Source: Flavobacterium hibisci (GTDB lineage: Bacteria > Bacteroidota > Bacteroidia > Flavobacteriales > Flavobacteriaceae). Taken from it: a stretch of DNA of 64,000 bases. The stretch spans positions 62,001 to 126,000 of the forward strand of contig NZ_JAIQDW010000001.1 of the NCBI RefSeq assembly GCF_020026925.1, written 5' to 3'. Position numbers and translations under genes: made by a program. The notes below the pieces were generated by a model that ran no database searches, was not told where the DNA came from, and worked only from the letters and a program-made list of their open reading frames with translations. This document shows positions 40,484 through 48,599 of the stretch, one piece after another; the stretch's first letter is position 1; each line of letters opens with the position of its first letter.

Positions 40484-41710
40484 ATGAAAAATTTAAGAAA
40501 TATTTTAATCGCAGTTTTTGTGGTTTTGTCAGTTCTCACTATAAATTCATGCACAAGCGGTGATGAGTATCTGAAGTTTACCGAAGGCGGTGCAATTTCA
40601 TATACAGGAAAAATAGATTCATTAAAATTATTTCCTGGAAGGAACCGTATAGAAGTACAAGGGCTTATCATATCAGACCCGAAGGTTAAAGAACTTCGAA
40701 TTTATTGGAATAATAAAAAAGATTCAGTTGTTGTACCCATTGCCAGGACTTCAGGAATAGATGAGGTTTCAAAAATTATAGACAATTTAGCAGAGAATAT
40801 ATATAATTTTGAATTTAGGACCTTTGATGCCAAAGGGAATTCGTCAATAGCTGTAAAAGCTTCAGCAGAGGTGTATGGAGATCGTTATATAAATTCTTTA
40901 ATCAACAGGCCAGTTCTGAACAATTTGCTTATTGGGAGTCAGTTGACTGTTAATTACATAAATTTGAATGCAGATTCGGGAGCTTTAGGAACAGAAATAG
41001 AATATACTGATTCTTCTGATCAGTTAAAAACTATATTTACGGATATTAGCAAAACGAATGTAGTAATAAATGATTTTAAGCCTGGTTCAACTTACAGATA
41101 CAGAACTCTTTATAAGCCAGTCCCGAAAGCAATTGATACTTTTTATTCGGCGTATAAAAGTGTCAAACCTGTATTGGCTCCAGTTTTACTGAATGCCAAA
41201 CAGCCTTTCGCTTATTCATCATATGATGGAGGAAGATGGGGAGTACTTGCAGACTGGACCACAAATACTGCGGCCAAAAATCATAATGGATATGGAGGAT
41301 ATGATGGAGGATGCTGTGGAAAAGCAAATAATGCTACTGTGAATTTTGAATCAGGCTGGGGAGCTCCAGGCATAACTAATGGAAAACTGTATCAAACGGT
41401 TACTGCTGAACCTGCAACATACCAGTTAAAAGTTACTGTATTTGAATCCAATCATGAACAAAATGATCCAGGCGGATTTTATATAATTGTTTCTAAGGGT
41501 AATGTAGAATTACCAAATGTAGAATCTGTTACTACCAACACGGAGGTTTTAAAATACAAAAGGGTTCTTAGCAACGGAATAGGAAATACAGAATATATAT
41601 TAGAGTTTACTATAGATCAAACTACACCCATTACTGTTGGAATAACCACTTCACAACCAGACTGGGGAAGGTTTTGTACTATAAGCTCTTTTGAGATTGT
41701 AGTAAAATAA
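40484..41710 (+). CDS. Surface lipoprotein with DUF4998 and DUF5013 domains
   Basis: The start is ATG at 40484 (408 residues); an upstream in-frame ATG at 40448 lies inside the preceding gene and would bury the signal peptide. The signal is MKNLRNILIAVFVVLSVLTI with lipobox NSC (Cys24). The N-terminal DUF4998 (about 25-215) has GRNRIEVQGLIISDPKVKELRIYW; the C-terminal DUF5013 (about 230-408) has FESGWGAPGITNGKLYQTV and GGFYIIVSKG. It is probably a glycan-binding or SusE/F-like accessory surface protein. Last gene of the PUL2 operon. Confidence 0.82.
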   Translation: MKNLRNILIAVFVVLSVLTINSCTSGDEYLKFTEGGAISYTGKIDSLKLFPGRNRIEVQGLIISDPKVKELRIYWNNKKDSVVVPIARTSGIDEVSKIIDNLAENIYNFEFRTFDAKGNSSIAVKASAEVYGDRYINSLINRPVLNNLLIGSQLTVNYINLNADSGALGTEIEYTDSSDQLKTIFTDISKTNVVINDFKPGSTYRYRTLYKPVPKAIDTFYSAYKSVKPVLAPVLLNAKQPFAYSSYDGGRWGVLADWTTNTAAKNHNGYGGYDGGCCGKANNATVNFESGWGAPGITNGKLYQTVTAEPATYQLKVTVFESNHEQNDPGGFYIIVSKGNVELPNVESVTTNTEVLKYKRVLSNGIGNTEYILEFTIDQTTPITVGITTSQPDWGRFCTISSFEIVVK

Positions 41711-41717
41711 CTTTTTT

Positions 41718-41760
41718 AAAAACACTATTGTCTAATTTTAGGCAATAGTGTTTTTATTTT
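41718..41760 (+). terminator. Terminator closing the PUL2 operon
   Basis: AAAAACACTATTG (41718-41730) pairs perfectly with CAATAGTGTTTTT (41743-41755) around a 12-nt loop and runs into ATTTT. The A-rich left arm also makes it usable from the convergent araC gene. Confidence 0.85.
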
Positions 41761-41792
41761 TAGGTTTGTTTACTATTTCTACAGACATGAAT

Positions 41793-42671
41793 TTAATTTA
41801 ATTGACTAATCTGATTTCGGTATTCTCCCGGAGTAATGCTCACAATCTGTTTGAATATTTTTGAAAAGTGAGGCAGATTCGAGAATCCGGTATCCAGCGC
41901 AATCTCCAGAAAAGTTTTATTGGTAGTAGCGATTAAATATTGGGCTCTTTCAATTTTTTTTTCATGGATATAATGCAAAGGTCTTTGTCCGGTATGGAGC
42001 ATGAATTGCTTTGAAAAATAATCCTGATTCTGATTTACCCTTTTAGCCAATTGTGCAACAGTAAGATTTTCCTTTAAATGAATTTGAATATAACTCATGG
42101 TGTCGAGTATTTTAGAGGAAGTAATTTGGGACTGATTGGTTTTAAAATCATTATTATTTAAAAAACGGGATATAAGCTGAAGGATAATGCCTTGGTTTTC
42201 AAATTTAAGGTGTGTCTTCATAGCATCATTTAACGAGGTGTATTCTTTATAATAACTTTCTCTTTCATATACTTTTGGATTGTCCGATCTGTTGATTCCT
42301 CTTCCCGGATTAATTTGAAGCATTTTTTTGATAAGTATGATATCAATTTCAGTTGCGGGAAGTTTCATCACACTTCTATTGTTGTTAAACAAGGAAATAC
42401 CGTCAGCAGACTCTTCAAAAAACTGGATAAAAAACTGACTCAGATATTCATCACATTTCAGGTTGCATATGGTAAAACTTGGGATGAGATATAAAAAACC
42501 CGGCTCTAAAATTAATTCGTCATAACTATCAGAAATAGAGCCTATTCCGTCATCAATGTAATACAAGCGATAATAAGGACTAACCACATTGTAGTAATTC
42601 CATTTGTTATTAAGTTTAACATAGTCAATATGCAGTAATGAAAAAGAATATTTGAAGATGTTTTTAGACAT
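41793..42671 (-). CDS. AraC-family transcription regulator
   Basis: The 292-residue protein has an N-terminal cupin-like sensor (about 20-170; YYRLYYIDDGIGSI, LEPGFLYLIPSFTICN) and a C-terminal double HTH (about 190-290; LTVAQLAKRVNQNQDYFSKQF and FLEIALDTGFSNLPHFSKIFK), followed by SITPGEYR. Such regulators activate sugar-use genes on binding a mono- or oligosaccharide. It converges with the PUL2 operon and diverges from a mutarotase gene, so it could control either. A direct repeat (AAATCGTTTTT twice, 21 bp apart) sits 12-43 bp upstream of its start and may be its autoregulatory site. Confidence 0.92.
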   Translation of the reverse strand: MSKNIFKYSFSLLHIDYVKLNNKWNYYNVVSPYYRLYYIDDGIGSISDSYDELILEPGFLYLIPSFTICNLKCDEYLSQFFIQFFEESADGISLFNNNRSVMKLPATEIDIILIKKMLQINPGRGINRSDNPKVYERESYYKEYTSLNDAMKTHLKFENQGIILQLISRFLNNNDFKTNQSQITSSKILDTMSYIQIHLKENLTVAQLAKRVNQNQDYFSKQFMLHTGQRPLHYIHEKKIERAQYLIATTNKTFLEIALDTGFSNLPHFSKIFKQIVSITPGEYRNQISQLN

Positions 42672-42682
42672 GAGATAGGTGT

Positions 42683-42714
42683 AAATCGTTTTTCGGTAAT
42701 AAAAAATCGTTTTT
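42683..42714. promoter_or_regulatory. Direct repeat, candidate AraC-type operator
   Basis: AAATCGTTTTT is found at 42683-42693 and again at 42704-42714, exactly 21 bp apart (two helical turns), the spacing of AraC I1-I2 half-sites. A partial third copy (AAATCG) is at 42866-42871, nearer the mutarotase gene. Confidence 0.4.
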
Positions 42715-42731
42715 ATATAAAATTATATATA

Positions 42732-42764
42732 TTGTCTAAGCTATATTTGTGATAAATATATTTG
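42732..42764 (+). promoter_or_regulatory. Promoter directed toward the mutarotase gene
   Basis: TTG (42732-42734), 22 bp, then TATATTTG (42757-42764) fits the Bacteroidota -33/-7 consensus. A second TATATTTG at 42742-42749 has no properly spaced -33. Transcription would begin near 42771, giving a leader of about 210 nt before 42985. Confidence 0.45.
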
Positions 42765-42905
42765 TTAAAAAATATTATATAACCAATTTTATTTATAAAA
42801 TACATATAATAATAAAAAAATATGATTTGTTTTTGTGATAAAATTAAATAAATCATGAAATAAATAAATCGGAAATATATAATTTTTTTTCTAAAACATA
42901 TTAAA

Positions 42906-42962
42906 ATGAACAGAAGAAATGCTTTGAATGTTTTCCAAGAGGAGGATTTTAGCTGTTATTAA
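42906..42962 (+). CDS. Possible 18-codon leader ORF or gene remnant (MNRRNAL...)
   Basis: ATG at 42906 opens MNRRNALNVFQEEDFSCY, then a stop. MNRRNAL resembles the start of Tat-exported oxidoreductases of Bacteroidota, so this may be the stump of a deleted gene. It may also be a leader peptide or chance. It ends 22 bp before the mutarotase start. Confidence 0.2.
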   Translation: MNRRNALNVFQEEDFSCY

Positions 42963-42984
42963 TAAATCTATATTTAAGTTTACT

Positions 42985-43332
42985 ATGAGTACAAAAAGAT
43001 TATGTTATGCCTGTGATTTAATTGATAATCCGGACTTAATAGAAGAATATAAAAAGTATCATGCTAAGGAAAATAGCAGACCTGAAATTACAAAAAGTAT
43101 TAAAGATTCAGGAATTGTTGATATGGAAATCTATATCCTTGCCAATCGGCTATTTATGATTATGGAAGTGGATGAAACGTTTACTCCCGAACGAAAACAA
43201 ATGATGGATGCTGCTAACCCGAATGTTCAGGAATGGGAAAAATTGATGTGGAAATTTCAGCAGGCGCCTCCCGGAGCTAAAGAAGGCGAAAAATGGCTGC
43301 CAATGGAACAAATCTATAAATTAGGCCATTAA
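42985..43332 (+). CDS. rhaM: L-rhamnose/L-fucose-type mutarotase (RhaM family)
   Basis: Start chosen at 42985 (MSTKRLC, 115 residues), matching family size; the frame is open to 42928 but those residues do not fit the fold. The ferredoxin-like dimeric alpha/beta fold is indicated by KRLCYACDLIDNPDLIEEYKKYH (His aligned with the catalytic His of E. coli RhaM) and by the C-terminal EKWLPMEQIYKL. These enzymes interconvert alpha and beta anomers of L-rhamnose or L-fucose in the cytoplasm. Presence beside an AraC regulator and PUL2, and not far from the GH78 of PUL1, points to deoxyhexose use. No isomerase, kinase or aldolase is nearby. Confidence 0.8.
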   Translation: MSTKRLCYACDLIDNPDLIEEYKKYHAKENSRPEITKSIKDSGIVDMEIYILANRLFMIMEVDETFTPERKQMMDAANPNVQEWEKLMWKFQQAPPGAKEGEKWLPMEQIYKLGH

Positions 43333-43447
43333 AATTTGTCGAATATCAGAATTAAATATTTGATTTTTGATCTTTTAGATTATTTTAAATATTTACGCTT
43401 TGTTATTGATGCTTTCATTAGATTTGATTGAAAATTCTAAATGTAAT

Positions 43448-44089
43448 ATGAAAGCATTAGTAATTGGAGCTACAGGCTCAACAGGAAAAGAATTAGTTGA
43501 ACAGCTTCTGGAGGATAGTGATTATACTTCTGTTTCAATTTTTGTGAGGCGCTCAATAGGAAAATCCCATTCAAAACTTACGGAACATGTTGTGGATTTT
43601 TCAAAAATAAATCAGTTTACCTCTTTAATTTCAGGAGATGTTCTTTTTTCATGCATTGGAACGACATTAAAATTAGCTGGTTCAAAAGAAAATCAATGGA
43701 AGATTGATTTTGATATTCCTGCGGCAGTTGCTGTAGAAGCCAAAAAAAATGAAGTAAAGTCTTTTGTATTGGTTTCCTCTTATGGTGCTTCCTCAAAAAG
43801 CACTATTTTTTATTCTAAAATGAAAGGAAAACTCGAAGATTATATTGCTGCCCTTAATTTTGAGCAATATCTGGTTTTTAGGCCAGGACCGCTTATAAGA
43901 AAAAATACGGATCGCTTAGGTGAGAAAATTTCAGTTAGATTAATAAAAACTCTAAATTCAATTGGAATTTTAAAAAAATTAAAACCAATTTCTACTGCTT
44001 TTTTAGCTCAAAAATTGATAAAAGCTCCTAAAAAACTTTCGTCAGGAATGGTTATACTCGAAGTGAGACAGATTTTGGAACTTAATTAA
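43448..44089 (+). CDS. NAD(P)-binding oxidoreductase, atypical SDR (HTATIP2-like)
   Basis: Start chosen at 43448 (MKALVIGATGSTGKE, 213 residues), because the Rossmann motif GATGSTG begins at residue 7; the frame is open to 43400 but those residues precede the fold. Other SDR-like features are LFSCIGTTLKLAGSKENQWKIDFD, SFVLVSSYGASSKS, the active-site-like FYSKMKGKLE and the FRPGPL segment. It probably reduces or oxidises a small carbonyl compound, or is a non-catalytic NADPH sensor. Substrate unknown; not clearly tied to its neighbours. Confidence 0.82.
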   Translation: MKALVIGATGSTGKELVEQLLEDSDYTSVSIFVRRSIGKSHSKLTEHVVDFSKINQFTSLISGDVLFSCIGTTLKLAGSKENQWKIDFDIPAAVAVEAKKNEVKSFVLVSSYGASSKSTIFYSKMKGKLEDYIAALNFEQYLVFRPGPLIRKNTDRLGEKISVRLIKTLNSIGILKKLKPISTAFLAQKLIKAPKKLSSGMVILEVRQILELN

Positions 44090-44462
44090 TTTTCAATTAC
44101 TTCTATTTTTAAAGTGATCAAATAAAGAAAAAGCAACTTTCTGAACTTGTTCTAGCAACGCCGTGTGCGAAGATATCTCACTTCCCAATTTTCTTACATA
44201 GAATTGTATCTTGATCGTAAAAATATATCATATTGCAATTCCAGTAAAACAATATGTAATTGCGCTCAAAAATTATTCTTTTTTCTAAATCTGGAAATAT
44301 CTCCACAAAAATATAGTTTCTTAAATCAGAAATTGTATTTGTTACAAACCATACCTTACTGGGAATTTTATAACTTATACCTGAAATTAAATACTTTAGC
44401 TGCAAGTTCTCATTTGTATTTTTATTATAAACTTAAATATTTAATAATAAAAATCATATGTT
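44090..44462. other. Intergenic region without a convincing gene
   Basis: Both strands have open frames (44165-44476 plus, 44178-44405 minus), but their translations are Tyr/Asn/Ile-rich with no recognisable motif, and they overlap each other. No hairpin or operator was recognised. Part of it must hold the promoter for the small membrane protein at 44463. Confidence 0.4.
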
Positions 44463-44633
44463 ATGGCAGAAATTAAAATTGAAAAAAAGAAGCCGGTATG
44501 GCCATGGATTGTAGCATTACTTTTAATTGCAGGAATCCTATATTATGTCTTTTTAAGAGATAACGAAGTACAAACCACAAACAATGGCGTAGAAATCGAA
44601 AATACTACGAGTACTGATAGCATAGGTAATTAA
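44463..44633 (+). CDS. Small single-pass membrane protein (56 residues)
   Basis: ATG at 44463 opens MAEIKIEKKKPVWPW, then one membrane helix (about 16-31, IVALLLIAGILYYVFL), then a hydrophilic Thr/Asn/Glu tail ending DSIGN. A basic N-terminus followed by one helix predicts Nin-Cout, with the tail in the periplasm. Function unknown. It lies 125 bp before a PRC-barrel gene on the same strand; the two may be co-expressed stress or envelope proteins. Confidence 0.7.
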   Translation: MAEIKIEKKKPVWPWIVALLLIAGILYYVFLRDNEVQTTNNGVEIENTTSTDSIGN

Positions 44634-44758
44634 TCAAAAGACAAGACTAAAATAATTTATTCTAACATCTACATTTCGCACAGAAAAGAAGCGGTAGTAA
44701 GCTTAAATTTTTAAAATTAAAGCAGAGGATACAATCAACTTAATTTAAAATAAGATTT

Positions 44759-45271
44759 ATGGAAACTAAAGATAGAAATTTATACAGGCTGGATGAACTT
44801 TCTGATTATAAAATTGCCTCGAACTATTCTGATGTAAGAGGATGGAAAATAGTAGACGCAGATAACCGTACTATTGGTAAAATCGATAATCTGTGGGTGA
44901 ATAAAGATATGAAGCGAGTAGTATATCTGGATGTAAATGTTGATAAACAATTAATAGACGACAGTCGTAACGAGATACATGAGGCTATAGCGAATGATAA
45001 TGGAAGGGAGTTCATTTATAAAGATGGAGACAGCCATATTATAATTCCAATTGGTTCAGTCAGTATAAATAAAGATACGAAAACTGTCATGGCAACCAAT
45101 ATTGGATATGATACATTTAGAAAAACAAGCAGATATAACCTTCAGCATAATTTTGACAGAAACTATGAAAGAAGAGTATTGAATTCGTATTATCCAGATG
45201 AAGATTCAAGAATGGTGTCAGACAGTGATGATGACGCTTTTTACAACCGAAGAGAATTTGACGGTCGTTAA
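44759..45271 (+). CDS. PRC-barrel domain protein
   Basis: The 170-residue soluble protein has an N-terminal PRC-barrel (about 20-115) with RGWKIVDADNRTIGKIDNLWVNKDMKRVVYL and HIIIPIGSVSINKD. The C-terminal tail (about 120-170) is charged and Tyr/Arg/Asp-rich (RNYERRVLNSYYPDEDSR). PRC-barrels occur in photosynthetic reaction-centre H subunits, RimM and many stress-related proteins; the role of this type in Flavobacteria is not established. A terminator follows at 45302. Confidence 0.82.
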   Translation: METKDRNLYRLDELSDYKIASNYSDVRGWKIVDADNRTIGKIDNLWVNKDMKRVVYLDVNVDKQLIDDSRNEIHEAIANDNGREFIYKDGDSHIIIPIGSVSINKDTKTVMATNIGYDTFRKTSRYNLQHNFDRNYERRVLNSYYPDEDSRMVSDSDDDAFYNRREFDGR

Positions 45272-45301
45272 TGCCGGTGAATTGCTTTAACCAACATATA
45301 T

Positions 45302-45338
45302 AAAAGATCAACGTTAAGAATGTTTGATCTTTTTTTTA
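45302..45338 (+). terminator. Terminator after the PRC-barrel gene
   Basis: AAAAGATCAA (45302-45311) pairs with TTGATCTTTT (45324-45333), continuing into further T residues. Classic intrinsic terminator 31 nt after the stop. Confidence 0.8.
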
Positions 45339-45406
45339 CTTCGGACTGACTCATGGATAATATTTAATAGTTATATTATTGATTACTAATGGTATATTTG
45401 ATTTTT

Positions 45407-45468
45407 GGAAATGAATCTGCCCAGCGATCTGTTAAATACTAACGTTTCGTCTGGGCAGATTTTTTTAA
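45407..45468 (+). ncRNA. Candidate small RNA of about 60 nt ending in a strong terminator hairpin
   Basis: TATATTTG (45393-45400) is a perfect -7 box. AATCTGCCCAG (45414-45424) pairs with CTGGGCAGATT (45451-45461) around a 26-nt loop, and seven T run through 45460-45466. The hairpin is oriented for the plus strand; in the minus direction no T-tract follows, so it is not the terminator of the manC-like gene. The preceding plus-strand gene already has its own terminator at 45302. The predicted transcript contains no ORF. The -33 box is weak (TTA at the expected position). Confidence 0.45.
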
Positions 45469-45538
45469 TCGTGGTATTAATTGCTATCAAATAAATGTTA
45501 TAAGATTAGGCTGTTAAAATTGTATGAATTTTGAGATT

Positions 45539-46549
45539 TTAGTGTAATAGCATTGAATTTTGTTTTTCTAAGGCACTATAAATATCCTTAACATCCTGAG
45601 AGTTTTCTTTTTGCAAAATTAAATTGGCTGTATCCGTATAGACAAAAATCGTATTTTGTAGTCCCAGAAATGTCGTATGTTTTTCACATCCAATTGTCAT
45701 ATTGCCATAAGCATCAACAGGGTGGTTTCCTGAAAGAAGATAATCATAAACTGATTCAAAAGACCCTAAATCTGACCATGAAAAGGAGGCAGGTACTACC
45801 TTTATTTTCTTGCTATGCTCCATAATTGCGTAATCTATACTGATAGATGGAATTTGCATGGATAAAGCTAAATCCAGAAAGCCATTGTTATTGGCTTCCC
45901 AAACTGCTTTGGACTTTTCATAAACCTCTGGCTGAAACTTCTTCAGCTCCTCTAATAAAATGCCTGCCTTAAAACAAAACATCCCGCTGTTCCATAAAAA
46001 ATTACCTCTTGCCATAAATTCCTTGGCAGTTGTTTCATTAGGTTTTTCGCGAAAAGAGATAACATTATCTCCAAAAGCTTCAATATAGCCATAACCTGTT
46101 TCCGGCTTCGTTGGTATGATTCCAAAGGTTACAATAAAGCCTTCCTGAGCTTTTGATACAGCACTTTCTATTGCAATATTATAATCATCCATTCCTTCGA
46201 TTATATGATCAGAAGGAGTGATGATGAGAATGTCATCCGGATTTGCTGCAAATGCTGCAAATGCAATGGCAGCCGCAGTATTTCTAGGTGTTGCTTCTAC
46301 TATGTTGATATACTGAGTGTTAGTTTTGTTCATCACTTTTTCACTTAAATGATGATTATCTGCATTTCCTACTACCACTACTTTATCTGCCAAATGGCTA
46401 TTGCGGTCCACTGTCATCTCAAAAAGAGATTTTCCATCAAATATTTCTAAGTATTGTTTTGGTCTGCTTTTACGTGACAAAGGCCATAGCCTGCTGCCAA
46501 CTCCGCCCGTTAATATTACATGTATTAGCGAATTGTAGGTTTTTTTCAT
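45539..46549 (-). CDS. manC: Mannose-1-phosphate guanylyltransferase
   Basis: The 336-residue nucleotidyltransferase has the signature VILTGGVGSRLWPLSRKSRPKQYL near the N-terminus (about 11-34), FREKPN and GNFLWNSGMFCF. It lacks the C-terminal isomerase domain of bifunctional AlgA/ManC, so it makes only GDP-mannose from mannose-1-phosphate and GTP. GDP-mannose feeds capsule, O-antigen or glycoprotein sugars, including GDP-fucose and GDP-rhamnose. It follows the glycosyltransferase gene by 84 bp on the same strand, so both may serve one surface polysaccharide. Confidence 0.93.
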   Translation of the reverse strand: MKKTYNSLIHVILTGGVGSRLWPLSRKSRPKQYLEIFDGKSLFEMTVDRNSHLADKVVVVGNADNHHLSEKVMNKTNTQYINIVEATPRNTAAAIAFAAFAANPDDILIITPSDHIIEGMDDYNIAIESAVSKAQEGFIVTFGIIPTKPETGYGYIEAFGDNVISFREKPNETTAKEFMARGNFLWNSGMFCFKAGILLEELKKFQPEVYEKSKAVWEANNNGFLDLALSMQIPSISIDYAIMEHSKKIKVVPASFSWSDLGSFESVYDYLLSGNHPVDAYGNMTIGCEKHTTFLGLQNTIFVYTDTANLILQKENSQDVKDIYSALEKQNSMLLH

Positions 46550-46633
46550 GTTTTCTAAAATTTACACTTTTATGGATGATTTTAAATTTCTTCTTTGTGT
46601 AGCAATCCAGATTTTAAATCAGGATTTTGGCTA

Positions 46634-47758
46634 TTATTTGCTAAAAACACTCAGTATAGATTGCATCTTTTCAACAGTTTTATCCCAACAGTTGCTTGTG
46701 AGAATGTTTTGATATTTCTTTTTCATTATTTCCTGATCATTTTTATTTACAAATGAACTAATAGCCTCAGCAAATTCGTCAGCCCTAGCTATGAGAGTAA
46801 TAGAGCTGCTGTAATGCTCAATATCTGTAACCTTTGTTGAGATTATTGGTTTTCCGGCAGCCATGTACTCTAAAGTTTTTGTATTGCTAATGTATTTTCT
46901 TCCACCATTTAGTTTAAAAGGCATCATAGCAATATCAATAGCTTTAAGATAATTCGGAAGTTCGTCATAACACTTCATGCCCAGATAATGAATATTTGCT
47001 TCTTGCGGAAGATCTGTCGTAGCAACTTTTCCAATCATTACGAATGAAATATGAGGCATTTTTTTTGCAGTTTCGTGTACTAAACTTAAATTAACAGATT
47101 CATCTATTGTGCCATAGTAACCCACAATTGGGCCCTTAATATCACCGATGTCGGCAGGGATGGAAATATTATTGAGAGCCTGGGCAAAATGATTTTTATC
47201 TGCACAACTTGGAAAATAATGTACATTGTGATGCAATTGCTTTTTGGAATCATAGAGCGGCTTTCCGGCTGTAAATATAGCATCAGCATTCGCCATCAGG
47301 TATTTTTCGTGCTCAATTAAGTGTGAAGAATCTTCTTTAAATGACGAAAGTTCATCCATGCAGTCATAAATTATCGTGTCAAATTCCAGAGTTTCTAACA
47401 ACGGACAGAAGGATGCAGAATAAAACCATCCAACAGCTATATTATTATTTTTTACATATGCAGGAATGATTGCTGCGATTTCATTAATGTTTGATACATT
47501 GGGCTGCAACACATTAAGATTTTCATTTATTATCATCAGATTACCTGAATTATCATTTTCTGGTTGATTCACAGGTTCTTCAATAAATAAAATTTTCATT
47601 GTATTAGCCATTCTGCTAATGATGTGTTGTGGTCGATCATATACAACCTGCCATTTTAAATGACAAAACACAATCATGTCATAATATTGGGCTTGGGTTT
47701 CAAATCCTCCAGATTGTCTTTTTGAGCTTATTTCTATTTCTTGTAAATTATTTGTCAT
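46634..47758 (-). CDS. GT-B glycosyltransferase (family 1/4-like)
   Basis: The 374-residue cytosolic protein begins with a hydrophilic extension and then MIVFCHLKWQVVYDRPQHIISRMA, typical of a UDP/GDP-sugar transferase N-domain. The C-domain holds GPIVGYYGTIDESVNLSLV, VMIGKV and the donor-binding MMPFKLNGGRKYISNTKTLEYMAAGKPIIST. It would transfer a sugar to an unidentified acceptor. Downstream manC suggests a GDP-sugar donor. A minus-strand -7 box (complement TATTTTTG at 47800-47807) lies about 40 bp upstream. Confidence 0.85.
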   Translation of the reverse strand: MTNNLQEIEISSKRQSGGFETQAQYYDMIVFCHLKWQVVYDRPQHIISRMANTMKILFIEEPVNQPENDNSGNLMIINENLNVLQPNVSNINEIAAIIPAYVKNNNIAVGWFYSASFCPLLETLEFDTIIYDCMDELSSFKEDSSHLIEHEKYLMANADAIFTAGKPLYDSKKQLHHNVHYFPSCADKNHFAQALNNISIPADIGDIKGPIVGYYGTIDESVNLSLVHETAKKMPHISFVMIGKVATTDLPQEANIHYLGMKCYDELPNYLKAIDIAMMPFKLNGGRKYISNTKTLEYMAAGKPIISTKVTDIEHYSSSITLIARADEFAEAISSFVNKNDQEIMKKKYQNILTSNCWDKTVEKMQSILSVFSK

Positions 47759-47799
47759 AACAGGAATGTGTAGATTATTATTGTGCTGGTATTTACAGG

Positions 47800-47807
47800 C
47801 AAAAATA
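47800..47807 (-). promoter_or_regulatory. -7 box before the glycosyltransferase gene
   Basis: The complement reads TATTTTTG, fitting TAnnTTTG, 42 bp upstream of the start codon. A TTG lies about 25 bp further upstream, a little far for a -33 box. Confidence 0.35.
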
Positions 47808-47980
47808 AAAGCATATAAAGAAAACTTCTTACAATTAAAAATTCAGTTGTTATATAATTTACAGTAAATTCTTATTGTTAAGTAGTGTAAAATGGATTCT
47901 CATATTAAAATAAAATATCGAAAAATCTAAAAATCACAATTATCAAATTCTGGATATAGGATATAATAAGTTTGAACGAA

Positions 47981-48050
47981 TTATTAAAAGATAAATTGTT
48001 TGATTTTGATTAAAACCTGTATTATTCACCAGTACAGGTTTTATTTTATT
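47981..48050 (+). ncRNA. Candidate small RNA or leader attenuator of about 70 nt
   Basis: TAAGTTTG (47967-47974) fits the -7 consensus. AAAACCTGTA (48012-48021) pairs perfectly with TACAGGTTTT (48033-48042), followed by ATTTTATTGTTTTTTTT. No plus-strand gene lies upstream (the previous gene points away), so the terminator belongs either to a short RNA starting near 47981 or to an attenuator for the response-regulator gene at 48117. No ORF inside. The other parts of 47759-48116 show no further structure. Confidence 0.45.
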
Positions 48051-48116
48051 GTTTTTTTTAAACCGTACTTAGAATAGATTCGTATATCAATAAGAACATA
48101 ATAAACCGCTATTAAA

Positions 48117-48491
48117 ATGTTGTACCAAAATATTTTATTGATTGATGATGATCCGGATGATATAGATTTGCTAAAGGTGGCAATTGCGTGCATAGATAAT
48201 AAAAAAAAATGCGAGTCTGCCGGGAATCGAACAGAAGTGCTGAAAGCCCTTCATAGTAATCAACTGCCGGATATTATAATTTTAGATCTTGCTTTGCCCG
48301 GAGTATTTGGCTCTGAGTTATTAGGTTTAATAAAAAACGCTTCTTTGACTGCGAAGATTCCAGTAGTTTTATATTCCTCGCATAGTAAGGAATTAATGGA
48401 AGAAATTGCCAAACCATTTAGTGCAGACCACTACATCAGTAAGCCTAACAGTTTCCAACAACTTGTAGATTCACTTAAAAAAATTTTTTAA
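48117..48491 (+). CDS. Single-domain response regulator (RcpA-like)
   Basis: The 124-residue receiver domain alone has the acidic pair in LLIDDDPDDIDLL, phospho-acceptor Asp in DIIILDLALPG (about 59), Thr/Ser switch in VVLYSSHS and Lys in YISKP. This type often partners phytochrome-like or PAS histidine kinases without an output domain. The orphan PAS kinase of the rsb operon (27809-29437) is a conceivable partner, but 18.7 kb away. It converges with the MFS gene. Confidence 0.9.
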   Translation: MLYQNILLIDDDPDDIDLLKVAIACIDNKKKCESAGNRTEVLKALHSNQLPDIIILDLALPGVFGSELLGLIKNASLTAKIPVVLYSSHSKELMEEIAKPFSADHYISKPNSFQQLVDSLKKIF

Positions 48492-48599
48492 AACATGCTT
48501 TTTAATGTTTTGGTATAGAAATCAGAAACGACAGATCTGAAATTATTTAATTGAGAAATTGGGTTTACAATCTAAAAGATTTTGAAATATTATAATTAT

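Noticed and set aside
44165..44476. 103-codon plus-strand ORF between the oxidoreductase and the PRC-barrel gene
   Set aside because: Tyr/Leu/Asn-rich, no motif, overlaps an antisense ORF and the better supported 56-residue membrane protein at 44463.
48490..48511. Terminator between the response regulator and MFS genes
   Set aside because: Only a 7-bp A/T stem (AAAACAT/ATGTTTT) followed by GG; too weak to call.
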